Source of the DNA: Chitinophaga varians
GTDB taxonomy: Bacteria > Bacteroidota > Bacteroidia > Chitinophagales > Chitinophagaceae
Assembly (NCBI RefSeq): GCF_014529945.1
Contig: NZ_JACVFB010000008.1
Coordinates: forward strand, 372,001-436,000
Direction of reading: 5' to 3'
DNA length: 64,000 bases
Of this stretch, positions 24,406 to 33,385 are shown piece after piece (the stretch's first letter is position 1; the number at the start of each line of letters is the position of its first letter). The notes beneath the pieces are model-generated. The model saw only the letters and a list, made by a program, of their open reading frames with translations, had not been told where the DNA came from and ran no database searches. The position numbers were made by a program, and so were the translations under genes.

Positions 24406-27060
24406 ATGAATAGCATGGAACTCTCGAAAAATTACCTGCCTGCAACGGTTGAAGACAAATGGTACCAACACTGGATGGACAAAGGTTATTTCCGCTCTAC
24501 GCCGGATAGCCGCCAGCCCTTTACTGTAGTGATCCCCCCGCCTAATGTCACCGGGGTCTTGCATCTTGGCCATACCCTCAATGAAACTGTCCAGGACATA
24601 CTGGTGCGCCGCGCCCGTATGAGCGGTTTCAACGCCTGCTGGGTACCGGGTTCCGACCATGCCTCTATCGCCACGGAAGCCAAAGTGGTAGACATGCTGA
24701 AACGGGAGAAAGGAATCGAAAAATCCCAGCTGTCCCGTGAGGAATTCCTTAAACACGCCTTTGAATGGAAGGATAAATATGGTGGTATCATCTACCAACA
24801 GATCAAAAAGCTCGGCTGCTCCTGCGACTGGGACAGGGTGACCTTTACTATGGACGACCACTATTATAAAGCGGTCATCAAAGTATTCGTGGAACTGTAC
24901 AACAAAGGCCTGATCTATCGCGGTGCGCGTATGATCAACTGGGACCCCAAAGCTAAAACAGCTTTGAGCGATGAGGAAGTAGAATACAAAGACATCCAGG
25001 GTTTCCTGTATCACGTAAAATATGCTATCACCGACGCGGAAGGCAAGCCTACCGGCGAATTCATTACCATCGCCACACAGCGTCCGGAGACCATCATGGG
25101 CGATACCGCCATCTGCGTCAATCCGGAAGATGAAAGATATGCCCACCTGAAAGGACATTTTGCCATCGTTCCGCTGGTAAACCGTCCCGTGCCCATCATC
25201 TTTGATACCTATGTAGACAAAGCCTTCGGTACCGGCGCCCTGAAAGTGACGCCTGCACACGATATCAACGACTATAACCTTGGTCTGAAACATAACCTCG
25301 AGATCATCGACACCCTCAACGAAGACGGCACCCTGAGCGCTGCTGCCATCGTGTTTGTGGGCGAAGACCGTTTCGTGGCCCGTAAGAAAACAGTAGCGGC
25401 CCTCGCAGAAGCCGGCCAGCTGGTGAAAGAAGAAGCTTATACTACCCGCCTGGGCTACAGTCAGCGTAACCCCACCACCGTAGTAGAGCCACGCATCTCC
25501 ACCCAATGGTTCGTAAAAATGGCGGATATCGCCAAACCAGCGCTGGACGCAGTGGTAGACGGCGATGTAAGGATACATCCCGGCGACCGTTTCCTGGCGA
25601 CTTACAAATACTGGATGGAAAACGTGAAGGACTGGTGTATCTCCCGCCAACTGTGGTGGGGACAGCAGATCCCTGCCTGGTACGCTGCTGACGGCACCTT
25701 CGAAGTAGCCGCCACCGCCGAAGAAGCGGTAGCACAGTTTGCACAGAAAGGCATCACGCTCTCCGCGGCAGACCTGAAACAGGACGAAGACTGCCTGGAC
25801 ACCTGGTTCTCTTCCTGGCTCTGGCCCATGGAAGTATTCAATGGTATTTCCAGCCCTGACAACGCAGATTACAAATACTACTACCCTGGTTCCGTACTGG
25901 TAACCGGTCAGGATATCATTTTCTTCTGGGTAGCCCGCATGATCATGGCCGGCCTGGAATTCAACGGGCAAAAGCCTTTCAGCGATGTGTACTTCACCGG
26001 CATGGTAAGAGACAAGGAAGGCCGCAAGATGAGCAAACAGCTGGGCAACTCACCTGACCTGCTGGAGCTCATTCACAGCTACGGCGCTGACGCCGTACGT
26101 TTTGGCGTCATGATCAGCTCCCCGGCCGGTAACGACCTGCTGTTTGATACTTCCAGCTGTGATCAGGGCCGTAACTTCAACAATAAAATCTGGAACGCGC
26201 TGAAACTGGTGAAAATGTGGGAATCCCGTCAGGCAACTGATGACGTGGACGCTTCCAGCCTCTTCCCGATCAGGTGGTTCCAGAGCCGACTGAACGAAGT
26301 ACAGGCACAGGTAGCCTCCCTGCATGCCGACTTCCGCCTCAGCGAAGGCCTGAAAGCCATATACAGCCTTATCTGGGACGATTTCTGCAGCTGGTACCTC
26401 GAATGGGTTAAACCAGGTTTTGAACAACCGATCTCCGCTGCGGTATACGCCCAAACCGTGTCTTTCTTCGAACAGCTGATGCAACTGCTGCACCCGTATA
26501 TGCCATTCATCACAGAAGAAATTTACCAACAGCTGCAAACACGCGAGGAAGCTGATGTGCTGATGATAAAACAATTCACCGCACCTGCTGCACCGGTACA
26601 CGCCACCCTGCTGGAAGGCGTACTGGCACAGGAAGTGATCACCGGCATCCGCGACGCCCGTGTTAAAAACCAGATCAAACCGAAAGATCCAATCGTACTG
26701 CATATCGAAACCAAACACGAGAATGCCTTCAAACAAATTGAAGACACCATCGCCAAACAGGTTAACGCCAAAGCGGTACATTATGTACAGGAAGCAGTTC
26801 CCGGCTGTATCACCCTCGTGGTACAGAAAGATAAATTCTACCTCGGTACCGAAACAGTACTGGACACTACTGCGCAGAAAGAATCCCTGCTCAAAGATCT
26901 CGAGTATCAACAGGGCTTCCTGAAGTCAGTGGAAAACAAACTGGCCAATGAACGTTTCGTACAGAATGCCAAACCGGAAGTGGTAGAAGCGGAAAGACGC
27001 AAAAAAGCGGATACCGAAGCAAAAATTCAGATTATAACGGAAAGTTTGAAATCTTTATAA
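24406..27060 (+). CDS. valS: valyl-tRNA synthetase
   Basis: 884 residues from the ATG at 24406; 24415 is an alternative. Class I synthetase. HIGH motif HLGH at 53-56 in PPPNVTGVLHLGHT, the editing domain with TQRPETIMGDTA, KMSKQ at 541-545, an anticodon-binding helical domain and a C-terminal coiled coil (LEYQQGFLKSVENKLANE). It charges tRNA-Val and edits mis-charged threonine. A terminator follows at once. Confidence 0.97.
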   Translation: MNSMELSKNYLPATVEDKWYQHWMDKGYFRSTPDSRQPFTVVIPPPNVTGVLHLGHTLNETVQDILVRRARMSGFNACWVPGSDHASIATEAKVVDMLKREKGIEKSQLSREEFLKHAFEWKDKYGGIIYQQIKKLGCSCDWDRVTFTMDDHYYKAVIKVFVELYNKGLIYRGARMINWDPKAKTALSDEEVEYKDIQGFLYHVKYAITDAEGKPTGEFITIATQRPETIMGDTAICVNPEDERYAHLKGHFAIVPLVNRPVPIIFDTYVDKAFGTGALKVTPAHDINDYNLGLKHNLEIIDTLNEDGTLSAAAIVFVGEDRFVARKKTVAALAEAGQLVKEEAYTTRLGYSQRNPTTVVEPRISTQWFVKMADIAKPALDAVVDGDVRIHPGDRFLATYKYWMENVKDWCISRQLWWGQQIPAWYAADGTFEVAATAEEAVAQFAQKGITLSAADLKQDEDCLDTWFSSWLWPMEVFNGISSPDNADYKYYYPGSVLVTGQDIIFFWVARMIMAGLEFNGQKPFSDVYFTGMVRDKEGRKMSKQLGNSPDLLELIHSYGADAVRFGVMISSPAGNDLLFDTSSCDQGRNFNNKIWNALKLVKMWESRQATDDVDASSLFPIRWFQSRLNEVQAQVASLHADFRLSEGLKAIYSLIWDDFCSWYLEWVKPGFEQPISAAVYAQTVSFFEQLMQLLHPYMPFITEEIYQQLQTREEADVLMIKQFTAPAAPVHATLLEGVLAQEVITGIRDARVKNQIKPKDPIVLHIETKHENAFKQIEDTIAKQVNAKAVHYVQEAVPGCITLVVQKDKFYLGTETVLDTTAQKESLLKDLEYQQGFLKSVENKLANERFVQNAKPEVVEAERRKKADTEAKIQIITESLKSL

Positions 27061-27068
27061 TTTTAGCC

Positions 27069-27103
27069 ATCGCCCGGTCGTTAGTATACCGGGCGATTTT
27101 TTT
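27069..27103 (+). terminator. terminator of valS
   Basis: A 10-bp perfect stem ATCGCCCGGT / ACCGGGCGAT is followed by seven T residues. Confidence 0.9.
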
Positions 27104-27117
27104 ATCCCGTCACTATC

Positions 27118-27603
27118 ATGCTGAAACACCTGTCCGCATTCATTTTCCTGCTGTTGATGATCAACGTGAACACTTTTGCCCAATCCGGCAAAAAGCCCGT
27201 TCCTGCTACCAAAGGCGCTCCGGTAAGTAACAAACGGCCGGCGAAGCTCCGCAGCAGCTGGGGCCTCTTCCTCAGTGACACCCTGCCGAAAAGCCAGGTG
27301 GTGAGACTGCTGGACTCCGCGCTGGTAGTGCGCGACGAGAAAAATCACCTCTACCCGGTGATTTCTTTCGCCTTCACATACGAACAACATCAGCCTTACC
27401 TCAACGACACCACCGGCCAGGCAGCCATTTATAAAGACTACACCGGAGATAATTTTAAGACTTCCCGCCTCCCGGCTCTCTGGAGCTCACGCCTGAAAGA
27501 GAGTTTGCAACAGGGAGATGTGTTGTACTTCGATGATATTCTGATTGAATATGTGCCTGATAAGCTTTACCGGGCGCCGTCCTTACGCATAACCGTTAAA
27601 TAA
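27118..27603 (+). CDS. secreted protein of unknown function, 161 residues
   Basis: Signal peptide 1-21 (LLLMINVNTFA then Q), then a basic proline-rich linker and a compact domain. The domain has alternating strands and ends SLQQGDVLYFDDILIEY followed by YRAPSLRITVK. That ending resembles beta-sandwich gliding/secretion-associated proteins of the phylum, but I do not recognise a named family with confidence. The start ATG lies only 15 bases beyond the valS terminator, so the promoter may overlap that region. Confidence 0.65.
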   Translation: MLKHLSAFIFLLLMINVNTFAQSGKKPVPATKGAPVSNKRPAKLRSSWGLFLSDTLPKSQVVRLLDSALVVRDEKNHLYPVISFAFTYEQHQPYLNDTTGQAAIYKDYTGDNFKTSRLPALWSSRLKESLQQGDVLYFDDILIEYVPDKLYRAPSLRITVK

Positions 27604-27779
27604 TTGGGGGATTTTGGGATTTACAGATGTTGGAATTTCGGAATTAAGCTGAAGCTCATAGCGAATAAAAGAGAAGACCGAAGTGATATTTAATCGCTTC
27701 GGTCTTTTTTATTTTATGAATTCGCTTATTTGATCCCCGAAATTCCAACATTCGTAAATCAAAAAATCCCAAAATCAAT
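27604..27779. repeat. intergenic inverted repeat of GATTTTGGG-type words around a terminator
   Basis: The left arm (about 27608-27640) contains GATTTTGGGATTT and GTTGGAATTTCGG. The right arm (about 27737-27779) contains their inverses CCGAAATTCCAAC and AAATCCCAAAATC. Between them lies a separate hairpin (27674-27706). It sits between convergent genes. Confidence 0.8.
27674..27706. terminator. bidirectional terminator at the centre of the 27604-27779 repeat
   Basis: The 13-bp stem AAGACCGAAGTGA / TCGCTTCGGTCTT has one G-T pair, with a T run on the plus strand and a complementary A run on the other side. It serves the convergent genes ending at 27603 and 27775. Confidence 0.85.
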
Positions 27780-30576
27780 AGTTAAACAGCTGTTGCAACG
27801 GGAGAATAAAATCCACTCTGTTCTGTGCATTGTCTACCGGATCTTTATCAAACAGGTGGCTGAACCGCACGCCACAGGTAAACGGCAATGTATTGCCGAT
27901 GCGGGTATCCAGGAAAAGTTCTCCCCCGGCTGAAGTATAGCGGTTGTCCCGTTTGTTGATAAAATCGCGCGCCACACTATAGTCATAGAACAGATTACCC
28001 CGGACACGGCTGAAATAAAGGATCTGCGCAAAGCCCCAGTCGGGGTACGCCAGCGGCAGGTGGTAATTAGCTCCCAGCTTATATATCCGGTCGTAGAAAG
28101 GCGTATTATACCCTCTCGCATACACGAAATTATCCGTAAAAGTATAGTTGAAGTCCTGGTCGCGCTGCCGGTAGGCGGCCTGTAATACAATGTTGTGATT
28201 TTGGGAGAACCCGGGAAGATACTGGTCTATACGGCCATAGAGCTGCTCAGCGAACGGATTACCCATCGAGTGATTGTAATACAGCGCGATATACTGGCCA
28301 AAATGGCTATAGATATTCTGTTTGGCTTTGATCCGCATATTGCTGAATATCAACCGGCTGCTCAGGTATTGCAGGTTATCATTTCTGAATTTGAAATTTC
28401 CCTGCGGATAACGGTGAAGGATATTGTAGTCCCCGCCGATGACCAGGCTACGGCTGTATAGTCCTGACGACAGGTTCACCGGCACCGACAATCCTGCATG
28501 CCAGGTCAGCTCATTCCAGTAAATGCGGCCGAGGTTAGGCACCACCGTATTGCGGTTAAATACATAATCCACCCCGGTGCTGAGATAGGGGAACCATCCG
28601 CCGAAAGTGAAGCTGGCACCAACATCAGAGTACCCTTCATTTCTGTTATAGGTGTATCCCAAAGAAGTATTGGTGGTATTCAGGACGTTTTCACCCAGCA
28701 ACGAGATGCTATAGTTGGGTTCATTAAAAGAAGGCACCCAGCTATGGAAGTTGAACGGGCGTGTAAAGAGCGCGTATTTCCTTACCGGGAGGGAATCATG
28801 CGGCACGATGTCCAGTATATTGGCCCCTTCTTTCGCAGCAGGCTGTAACCATTTACTGTGCTGAAACGCAGCCACGGGACTTTCTTTCCAGGTTGTTTTC
28901 AGCGGCGCACGGTACAGGCGGTAACCGGCGGTGGTAAACTCGCTGAACACCAGGCTGTCCTGTTGCGGCGAGGCAGCCATGTGCAAGGCGCTATTACCTC
29001 TGTCCGTGATTTCATACGTTTTTCGGTCAGATAACGTGAGCGCGTATACGTTATTTACATCACGGGTGGAGGCAGTGAAGTAGACCGTATCTCCCTGTAC
29101 AGCGGGTATGCCCAGTACCACGAAGCTGAAAGGCGTAAGCGGTGTGGTTTCGCCTGTTTGCAGCGACTGTTGTATGAGCGCCATCTCGCCCCGCTCGTTG
29201 CGCACCGCGCTGATCACGGCTTTATCATCTGCCGTAAACCGGGGGAAGGTATAGTACCAGTTGTCCGGGTTAGGCAGCACTTTTTCCACCGTACCGGTGG
29301 CGGTACTGATCAGCTGGAGGCTATAGTGCATATCCGGTGTGATGGATGCAGCCACCACCTTTTGACCATCGGCGCTGATATCCGGAGAGAAGAACTTGCC
29401 GCGGGGGGACACTGTTTTCGTACTGCCGTTGGTGTTGTCATGCACCCGGATAACGGAAAAATTTTTCCAGCCCCAGCGGGCATCGAAGCGGGCAGCGGCC
29501 CATACAATGCGTTGGTTGCGGTAACTGAAGAAATCATTATATACAATGCCGGGCCTTACCAGCAGTTGCTCTGCTCCGTTAGCGCTCAGGCGGTAGATAC
29601 CCGGTACTTTATTGTAGGCGTCTTTCAGCACGATCCATTCACCACGACCGGCAGCATATACATATTTATAGTTGGTCACCGTACGGCTGGCAGCGGTGAC
29701 CGGCACTGCCGGCGTAGTGTCCGGACGCGCCGCATAGTGGTTCCACTGTGGCTGGTATTCTGCCAACATGGCGTTATAGAAAGCGGTGATATTTTTACCG
29801 GTACGTTTTTTCAGGCTTTGGGAAAAGGGATAAAAGACGCCGCGGTAACGGACCGCATCGCTGGTAACGCCCTTCCAGAAGTCGTTGCCATAATGATCAC
29901 GGCCATACGTTGATAACAGGTAGCCCAGCGGATAGTGGTCCGGAACGAAATCGCGGTAGGAGCCGTTGCGTATCTTCATATAGCTGTAGCGCTTGTCTTC
30001 GAGCGATAGTGCGCGGAAGCCGTCAAAGAAAGCCGGTAGCCGGCCTCTCCCCTGCTGACTGAAAGCAGTTTCATTAATGACCGCATCTCCTTCCCAGAAC
30101 CAGTTGGGTACCGCGATATTCGTGGCGGCAGCCTGCCCGAGTTGTCCTCCGAGCCAGGAGAATACTTTTGACACGCCCTGGCGGAAGTTCATGTTTTGCA
30201 GCACGTGACGGTATTCGTGGAGTGCCAGTTGTTCTGTCCAGTTAAGGGAGCCCAGGTCCTGCGACGAGGGAGACGGTGCAAGGTAGAATTCAGAGCGGAA
30301 AGGCCCCAGCTGCACATATCCGTTCGACTGCATCGTCTGATTTTGCAATACGATATCCACTTTTCTTTCCAGCGGCCCGATAGAGTTGCGGGTATTTTTA
30401 TTCAGCCAGGTAACGATATTGGCTACACGTTCTCCTTGCTGCGCCATCCCCTTTGGGAAAATAACGCGGACCGTGTCAGTATTGATCTGTTGCCATTTCA
30501 GGGAAGGAGGGTTGCCCCCGAATTGTTGGGCGGCAGCGGAAGTTGACAAAAACAGGAGCCAGAGGTAGTGACGCAT
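27775..30576 (-). CDS. large secreted metallopeptidase-like protein with beta-propeller and C-terminal barrel
   Basis: 933 residues. Signal peptide about 1-16. A gluzincin-like domain follows with the zinc motif HEYRH at 120-124 and a downstream NWFWEGDAVINE where E162 is a likely third ligand. Residues ~300-560 carry WD40/TolB-like propeller repeats (GKFFSPDISADGQKVVAASI, YYTFPRFTADDKAVISAVRN). From ~600 there are alternating aromatic strands like an outer-membrane barrel (LGYTYNRNEGYSDVGASFTF), ending with LPLQQLFNY, an aromatic C-terminus. I infer an outer-membrane-anchored peptidase. Substrate and name unknown to me. It is alone in its unit. Confidence 0.7.
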   Translation of the reverse strand: MRHYLWLLFLSTSAAAQQFGGNPPSLKWQQINTDTVRVIFPKGMAQQGERVANIVTWLNKNTRNSIGPLERKVDIVLQNQTMQSNGYVQLGPFRSEFYLAPSPSSQDLGSLNWTEQLALHEYRHVLQNMNFRQGVSKVFSWLGGQLGQAAATNIAVPNWFWEGDAVINETAFSQQGRGRLPAFFDGFRALSLEDKRYSYMKIRNGSYRDFVPDHYPLGYLLSTYGRDHYGNDFWKGVTSDAVRYRGVFYPFSQSLKKRTGKNITAFYNAMLAEYQPQWNHYAARPDTTPAVPVTAASRTVTNYKYVYAAGRGEWIVLKDAYNKVPGIYRLSANGAEQLLVRPGIVYNDFFSYRNQRIVWAAARFDARWGWKNFSVIRVHDNTNGSTKTVSPRGKFFSPDISADGQKVVAASITPDMHYSLQLISTATGTVEKVLPNPDNWYYTFPRFTADDKAVISAVRNERGEMALIQQSLQTGETTPLTPFSFVVLGIPAVQGDTVYFTASTRDVNNVYALTLSDRKTYEITDRGNSALHMAASPQQDSLVFSEFTTAGYRLYRAPLKTTWKESPVAAFQHSKWLQPAAKEGANILDIVPHDSLPVRKYALFTRPFNFHSWVPSFNEPNYSISLLGENVLNTTNTSLGYTYNRNEGYSDVGASFTFGGWFPYLSTGVDYVFNRNTVVPNLGRIYWNELTWHAGLSVPVNLSSGLYSRSLVIGGDYNILHRYPQGNFKFRNDNLQYLSSRLIFSNMRIKAKQNIYSHFGQYIALYYNHSMGNPFAEQLYGRIDQYLPGFSQNHNIVLQAAYRQRDQDFNYTFTDNFVYARGYNTPFYDRIYKLGANYHLPLAYPDWGFAQILYFSRVRGNLFYDYSVARDFINKRDNRYTSAGGELFLDTRIGNTLPFTCGVRFSHLFDKDPVDNAQNRVDFILPLQQLFNY

Positions 30577-30690
30577 AAAAAAATACGGATTACGAATTGC
30601 GGTACTGAGCGCAAAACGAAAATATGTTTCTTTCTTAATATAAACATATTTAAAATCATGTGCCCTGTACCGCTGTTTCCGTACTTTATG

Positions 30691-32118
30691 TTAGCATTCG
30701 CTGAGACTGATCGGGATGTTGACAGCGAGGCCGCCATCGGACGTTTCCTTGTATTTGGAATTCATGTCCAAAGCGGTGTCCCACATAGTTTTCACCACTG
30801 CATCGAGGGATACCTTGGCCAGTTCAGGATTACTTTGAAGCGCCAGCTGGGAAGCCGTGATGGCTTTGATAGCGCCCATGGTGTTTCTTTCAATGCAGGG
30901 TATCTGTACCAGTCCGCCGATAGGATCGCAGGTGAGGCCGAGGTGGTGTTCCATGGCTATTTCAGCAGCCATCAGTACCTGGCGTTGCGACCCGCCGAGG
31001 CATTCTGTCAGTGCCGCAGCGGCCATGGCAGAAGACACGCCTATTTCCGCCTGGCATCCGCCCATGGCAGCGGAGATGGTAGAACGTTTTTTGAAGATGC
31101 TGCCTATTTCGGAGGCAGTGAGGAGAAACTGCATGATCTTATCGTCGTGCAGGCCGTCGCAGAAGGCGATGTAATACTGTAGCACCGCCGGTATTACCCC
31201 TGCCGCACCGTTAGTGGGGGCAGTGACTACGCGGCCAAAGGAAGCGTTTTCTTCATTGACAGCGAGGGCGAAACAGCTTACCCAGTCGAGCGTATAGGTG
31301 AAATGAGCGCCTCCGGCACGGATAGCTTCTATCCAGGAGTTATAGTCGGTATAGGTGCGTCCTTTCAGGAGTTTTTTATTCAGCGCGGAAGCACGGCGGG
31401 CCACTTTGAGGCCTCCGGGCAGTTCACCGGTAGTGTGACAGCCGCGGTAGGTGCATTCCTGCATCACACGCCAGATGTTGAGAACGCCGGCGCGGGTTTC
31501 GGCTTCCGGCCTCCAGGCCAGTTCGTTTTCCATGACCAGTTCAGAAATACTGAAACCGGTTTTAATGCAAAACTGCAGCAGTTGCCGGGCCGTATCGATG
31601 GGGAAAGGCAGGTCGACCGAAGTAGTACCGCCGCCTATTTCGCCTTCCTGCACCACAAAACCGCCGCCAATGGAATAATAGGTAGCTGCGCGTTTATCGC
31701 CATCGGCGAAGGTGACGAGGAATACGAGGGCATTGGGATGGAATGGCAGGGATTCTTCGAAGAGGAATTCAATGTCTTCCACCGGATCAAAATCAATTTC
31801 ATACTTACCGGCCAGCATCATTTTACGGGTGCGGCGCAGGTCATCTATTTTGCTGTTGATCTTATTAACGTCGAAAGTAACGGGGTCATCACCACAGAGG
31901 CCCAACAGGACGGCGATGTCTGTGCCGTGGCCGTGGCCGGTTTTGGCGAGGGAGCCATAGAGCAGCACCTGCAAACCGGTTACCGAAGACAGTTTACCGG
32001 CGGCATCCAGTTCATGCAGGAAGCGCTGGGCGGCCCTCCAGGGGCCTAAAGTATGGGAGCTGGACGGACCAATGCCAATCTTAAAAATGTCAAATACTGA
32101 AATACATTCGTGTGCCAC
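30691..32118 (-). CDS. sdaA: L-serine ammonia-lyase (serine dehydratase), single-chain Fe-S type
   Basis: 475 residues, alpha and beta parts fused. It converts L-serine to pyruvate and ammonia using a [4Fe-4S] cluster. The start has SVFDIFKIGIGPSSSHT, the substrate-binding signature of the beta domain. Later come APTNGAAGVIPAVLQYY, MGGCQAEIGVSSAMAAAAL and GLTCDPIGGLVQIPCIERN. C397 and C408 in the last stretch are likely cluster ligands. The last residue is a cysteine (SLSEC); in type 2 enzymes such a C-terminal cysteine can reach back into the active site. The gene stands alone. Confidence 0.95.
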   Translation of the reverse strand: MAHECISVFDIFKIGIGPSSSHTLGPWRAAQRFLHELDAAGKLSSVTGLQVLLYGSLAKTGHGHGTDIAVLLGLCGDDPVTFDVNKINSKIDDLRRTRKMMLAGKYEIDFDPVEDIEFLFEESLPFHPNALVFLVTFADGDKRAATYYSIGGGFVVQEGEIGGGTTSVDLPFPIDTARQLLQFCIKTGFSISELVMENELAWRPEAETRAGVLNIWRVMQECTYRGCHTTGELPGGLKVARRASALNKKLLKGRTYTDYNSWIEAIRAGGAHFTYTLDWVSCFALAVNEENASFGRVVTAPTNGAAGVIPAVLQYYIAFCDGLHDDKIMQFLLTASEIGSIFKKRSTISAAMGGCQAEIGVSSAMAAAALTECLGGSQRQVLMAAEIAMEHHLGLTCDPIGGLVQIPCIERNTMGAIKAITASQLALQSNPELAKVSLDAVVKTMWDTALDMNSKYKETSDGGLAVNIPISLSEC

Positions 32119-32228
32119 TACATTATTGATTTACCTGTAAAAATAGGCCATTTTACATATTCAGCTATTTACGGATTTTGTTATTTAACGATTTATGTTT
32201 GAAAGTGAGTGGGGCGGCGACATAAAGA

Positions 32229-32252
32229 GGGCTGACCTGTTGGGGTCAGCCC
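32229..32252 (-). terminator. terminator of the first FKBP lipoprotein gene
   Basis: The 9-bp stem GGGCTGACC / GGTCAGCCC has loop TGTTGG. The downstream T-rich tail on the minus strand is short (TCTTTAT). Confidence 0.65.
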
Positions 32253-32259
32253 GGGATAT

Positions 32260-32736
32260 TTATTTTTTTTGGAAATCTTTCAGTGTTACATCGAACAGCA
32301 GGACCGCGTTGGAGGGGATGCCCGGTCTGCCATCGGGGCCGTAGGCGTAGATAGAAGGCAGGAATAGCTTAATGCGTCCTGCTTTGCCTATTTTCGGAAT
32401 ACCAACGGTCCAGCCGCTGATAACGCGGTCCAGATCAAAGCTGATGTTGTCGTTGCTGTCGAAAGATTTTCCATCCAGGAACGTACCGGCATATTTTACG
32501 GTCACGTTGCTGGTAGCGGTAGGTTTGTTAGCCACGTCACCGCTGTCGATGATCTGCCAGAAAATGCTGCGAGGATCGTGGGAAGCGGTGATATTATTGG
32601 TTTTCAGGTAATTGACAATAGTAGCGCTGTCCGCATCATATTGTGCCACAGCGTCGTAGGTTGGCCCATTGTCTTTTTTGGAGCAGGCCGCCAGTAATGC
32701 CAGACCTAACCCTCCCAGTAAAAAAACTTTCTTCAT
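32260..32736 (-). CDS. FKBP-type peptidyl-prolyl isomerase lipoprotein
   Basis: 158 residues. Lipoprotein signal with LLAAC, C18. The FKBP domain fills the rest: SNVTVKYAGTFLDGKSFDSN, then VISGWTVGIPKIGKAGRIKL and IYAYGPDGRPGIPSNAVLLF, with the family G-W and Y/G landmarks. It catalyses prolyl isomerisation during folding in the periplasm or at the outer membrane. It lies 35 bases downstream of a second, divergent FKBP lipoprotein gene on the same strand, likely one operon. Confidence 0.9.
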   Translation of the reverse strand: MKKVFLLGGLGLALLAACSKKDNGPTYDAVAQYDADSATIVNYLKTNNITASHDPRSIFWQIIDSGDVANKPTATSNVTVKYAGTFLDGKSFDSNDNISFDLDRVISGWTVGIPKIGKAGRIKLFLPSIYAYGPDGRPGIPSNAVLLFDVTLKDFQKK

Positions 32737-32771
32737 TCCGTTGATATTTGGATTTTATAGTTACACAAAAG

Positions 32772-33260
32772 CTATCTGATGTCCACCAGTTCCACATCAG
32801 AGATGATGATGGCATTGGGTGGAACGATATCTGGTACGCCGATGGTGCCGAAGGCGAGATATGGCGGGATGTACATCCGTATTCTGCCGCCTTTGGAAAT
32901 TTTGCCCAGCCCTATCTGCCAGCCGGGGATATGATTTTTAAGTACGCGGTTATTGAAGTTGGTCACATCGAAAGACGCGTCGATGATGGTACCGTCCATG
33001 AGTTGATTGGTATAGTTAACATAAACAATAGAGGTAGGCTTTACGAAATGTACACTATCGCCCTGATTATAGATCCGGTAGTATAGTCCGGATTGGTCGC
33101 GCAGGGCGACTTCATTATGGGCAAAGAGATATTTTTGAATACGGGTATCTGTTTCGGCGTCCATGCTCATCTGCGGCGCGGCTTCCGGCGATGTTTTGGT
33201 GCAGGAGAGCAGCGACAATACCGGCAGACAGGCCAGGGCTATTTTTAGCAATAACTTCAT
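32772..33260 (-). CDS. FKBP-type peptidyl-prolyl isomerase lipoprotein (second copy)
   Basis: 162 residues. Lipoprotein signal LSLLSC, C20. The FKBP domain includes SIVYVNYTNQLMDGTIIDAS, HIPGWQIGLGKISKGGRIRM and PYLAFGTIGVPDIVPPNAII. It is clearly related to the neighbour at 32260 but well diverged, so the duplication is old. Both carry ~50 residues before the domain with an 'RD..GLYYRI' or 'DP..IFWQII' segment typical of Bacteroidota FKBP lipoproteins. It is upstream of the first copy in a probable operon. Confidence 0.9.
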   Translation of the reverse strand: MKLLLKIALACLPVLSLLSCTKTSPEAAPQMSMDAETDTRIQKYLFAHNEVALRDQSGLYYRIYNQGDSVHFVKPTSIVYVNYTNQLMDGTIIDASFDVTNFNNRVLKNHIPGWQIGLGKISKGGRIRMYIPPYLAFGTIGVPDIVPPNAIIISDVELVDIR

Positions 33261-33333
33261 TCAGTGTTCATTAATTTAATTACCAGGGGTATCTGTGTAA
33301 CGCAATACCAGCGGTAAAGTTACAAGATAAAAA

Positions 33334-33363
33334 AAACTCCCGCAGAAAGGACTGCGGGAGTTT
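33334..33363 (-). terminator. terminator of groEL
   Basis: The 12-bp stem AAACTCCCGCAG / CTGCGGGAGTTT has loop AAAGGA. It ends in a T run on the minus strand. Confidence 0.9.
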
Positions 33364-33385
33364 CTTTTTATGGTAATAAGACTGA

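Noticed and set aside
30586..30615. Another ACGAATT repeat element upstream of the 933-residue gene
   Set aside because: Only a single ACGGATTACGAATTGCGG stretch is seen, without an opposite arm.
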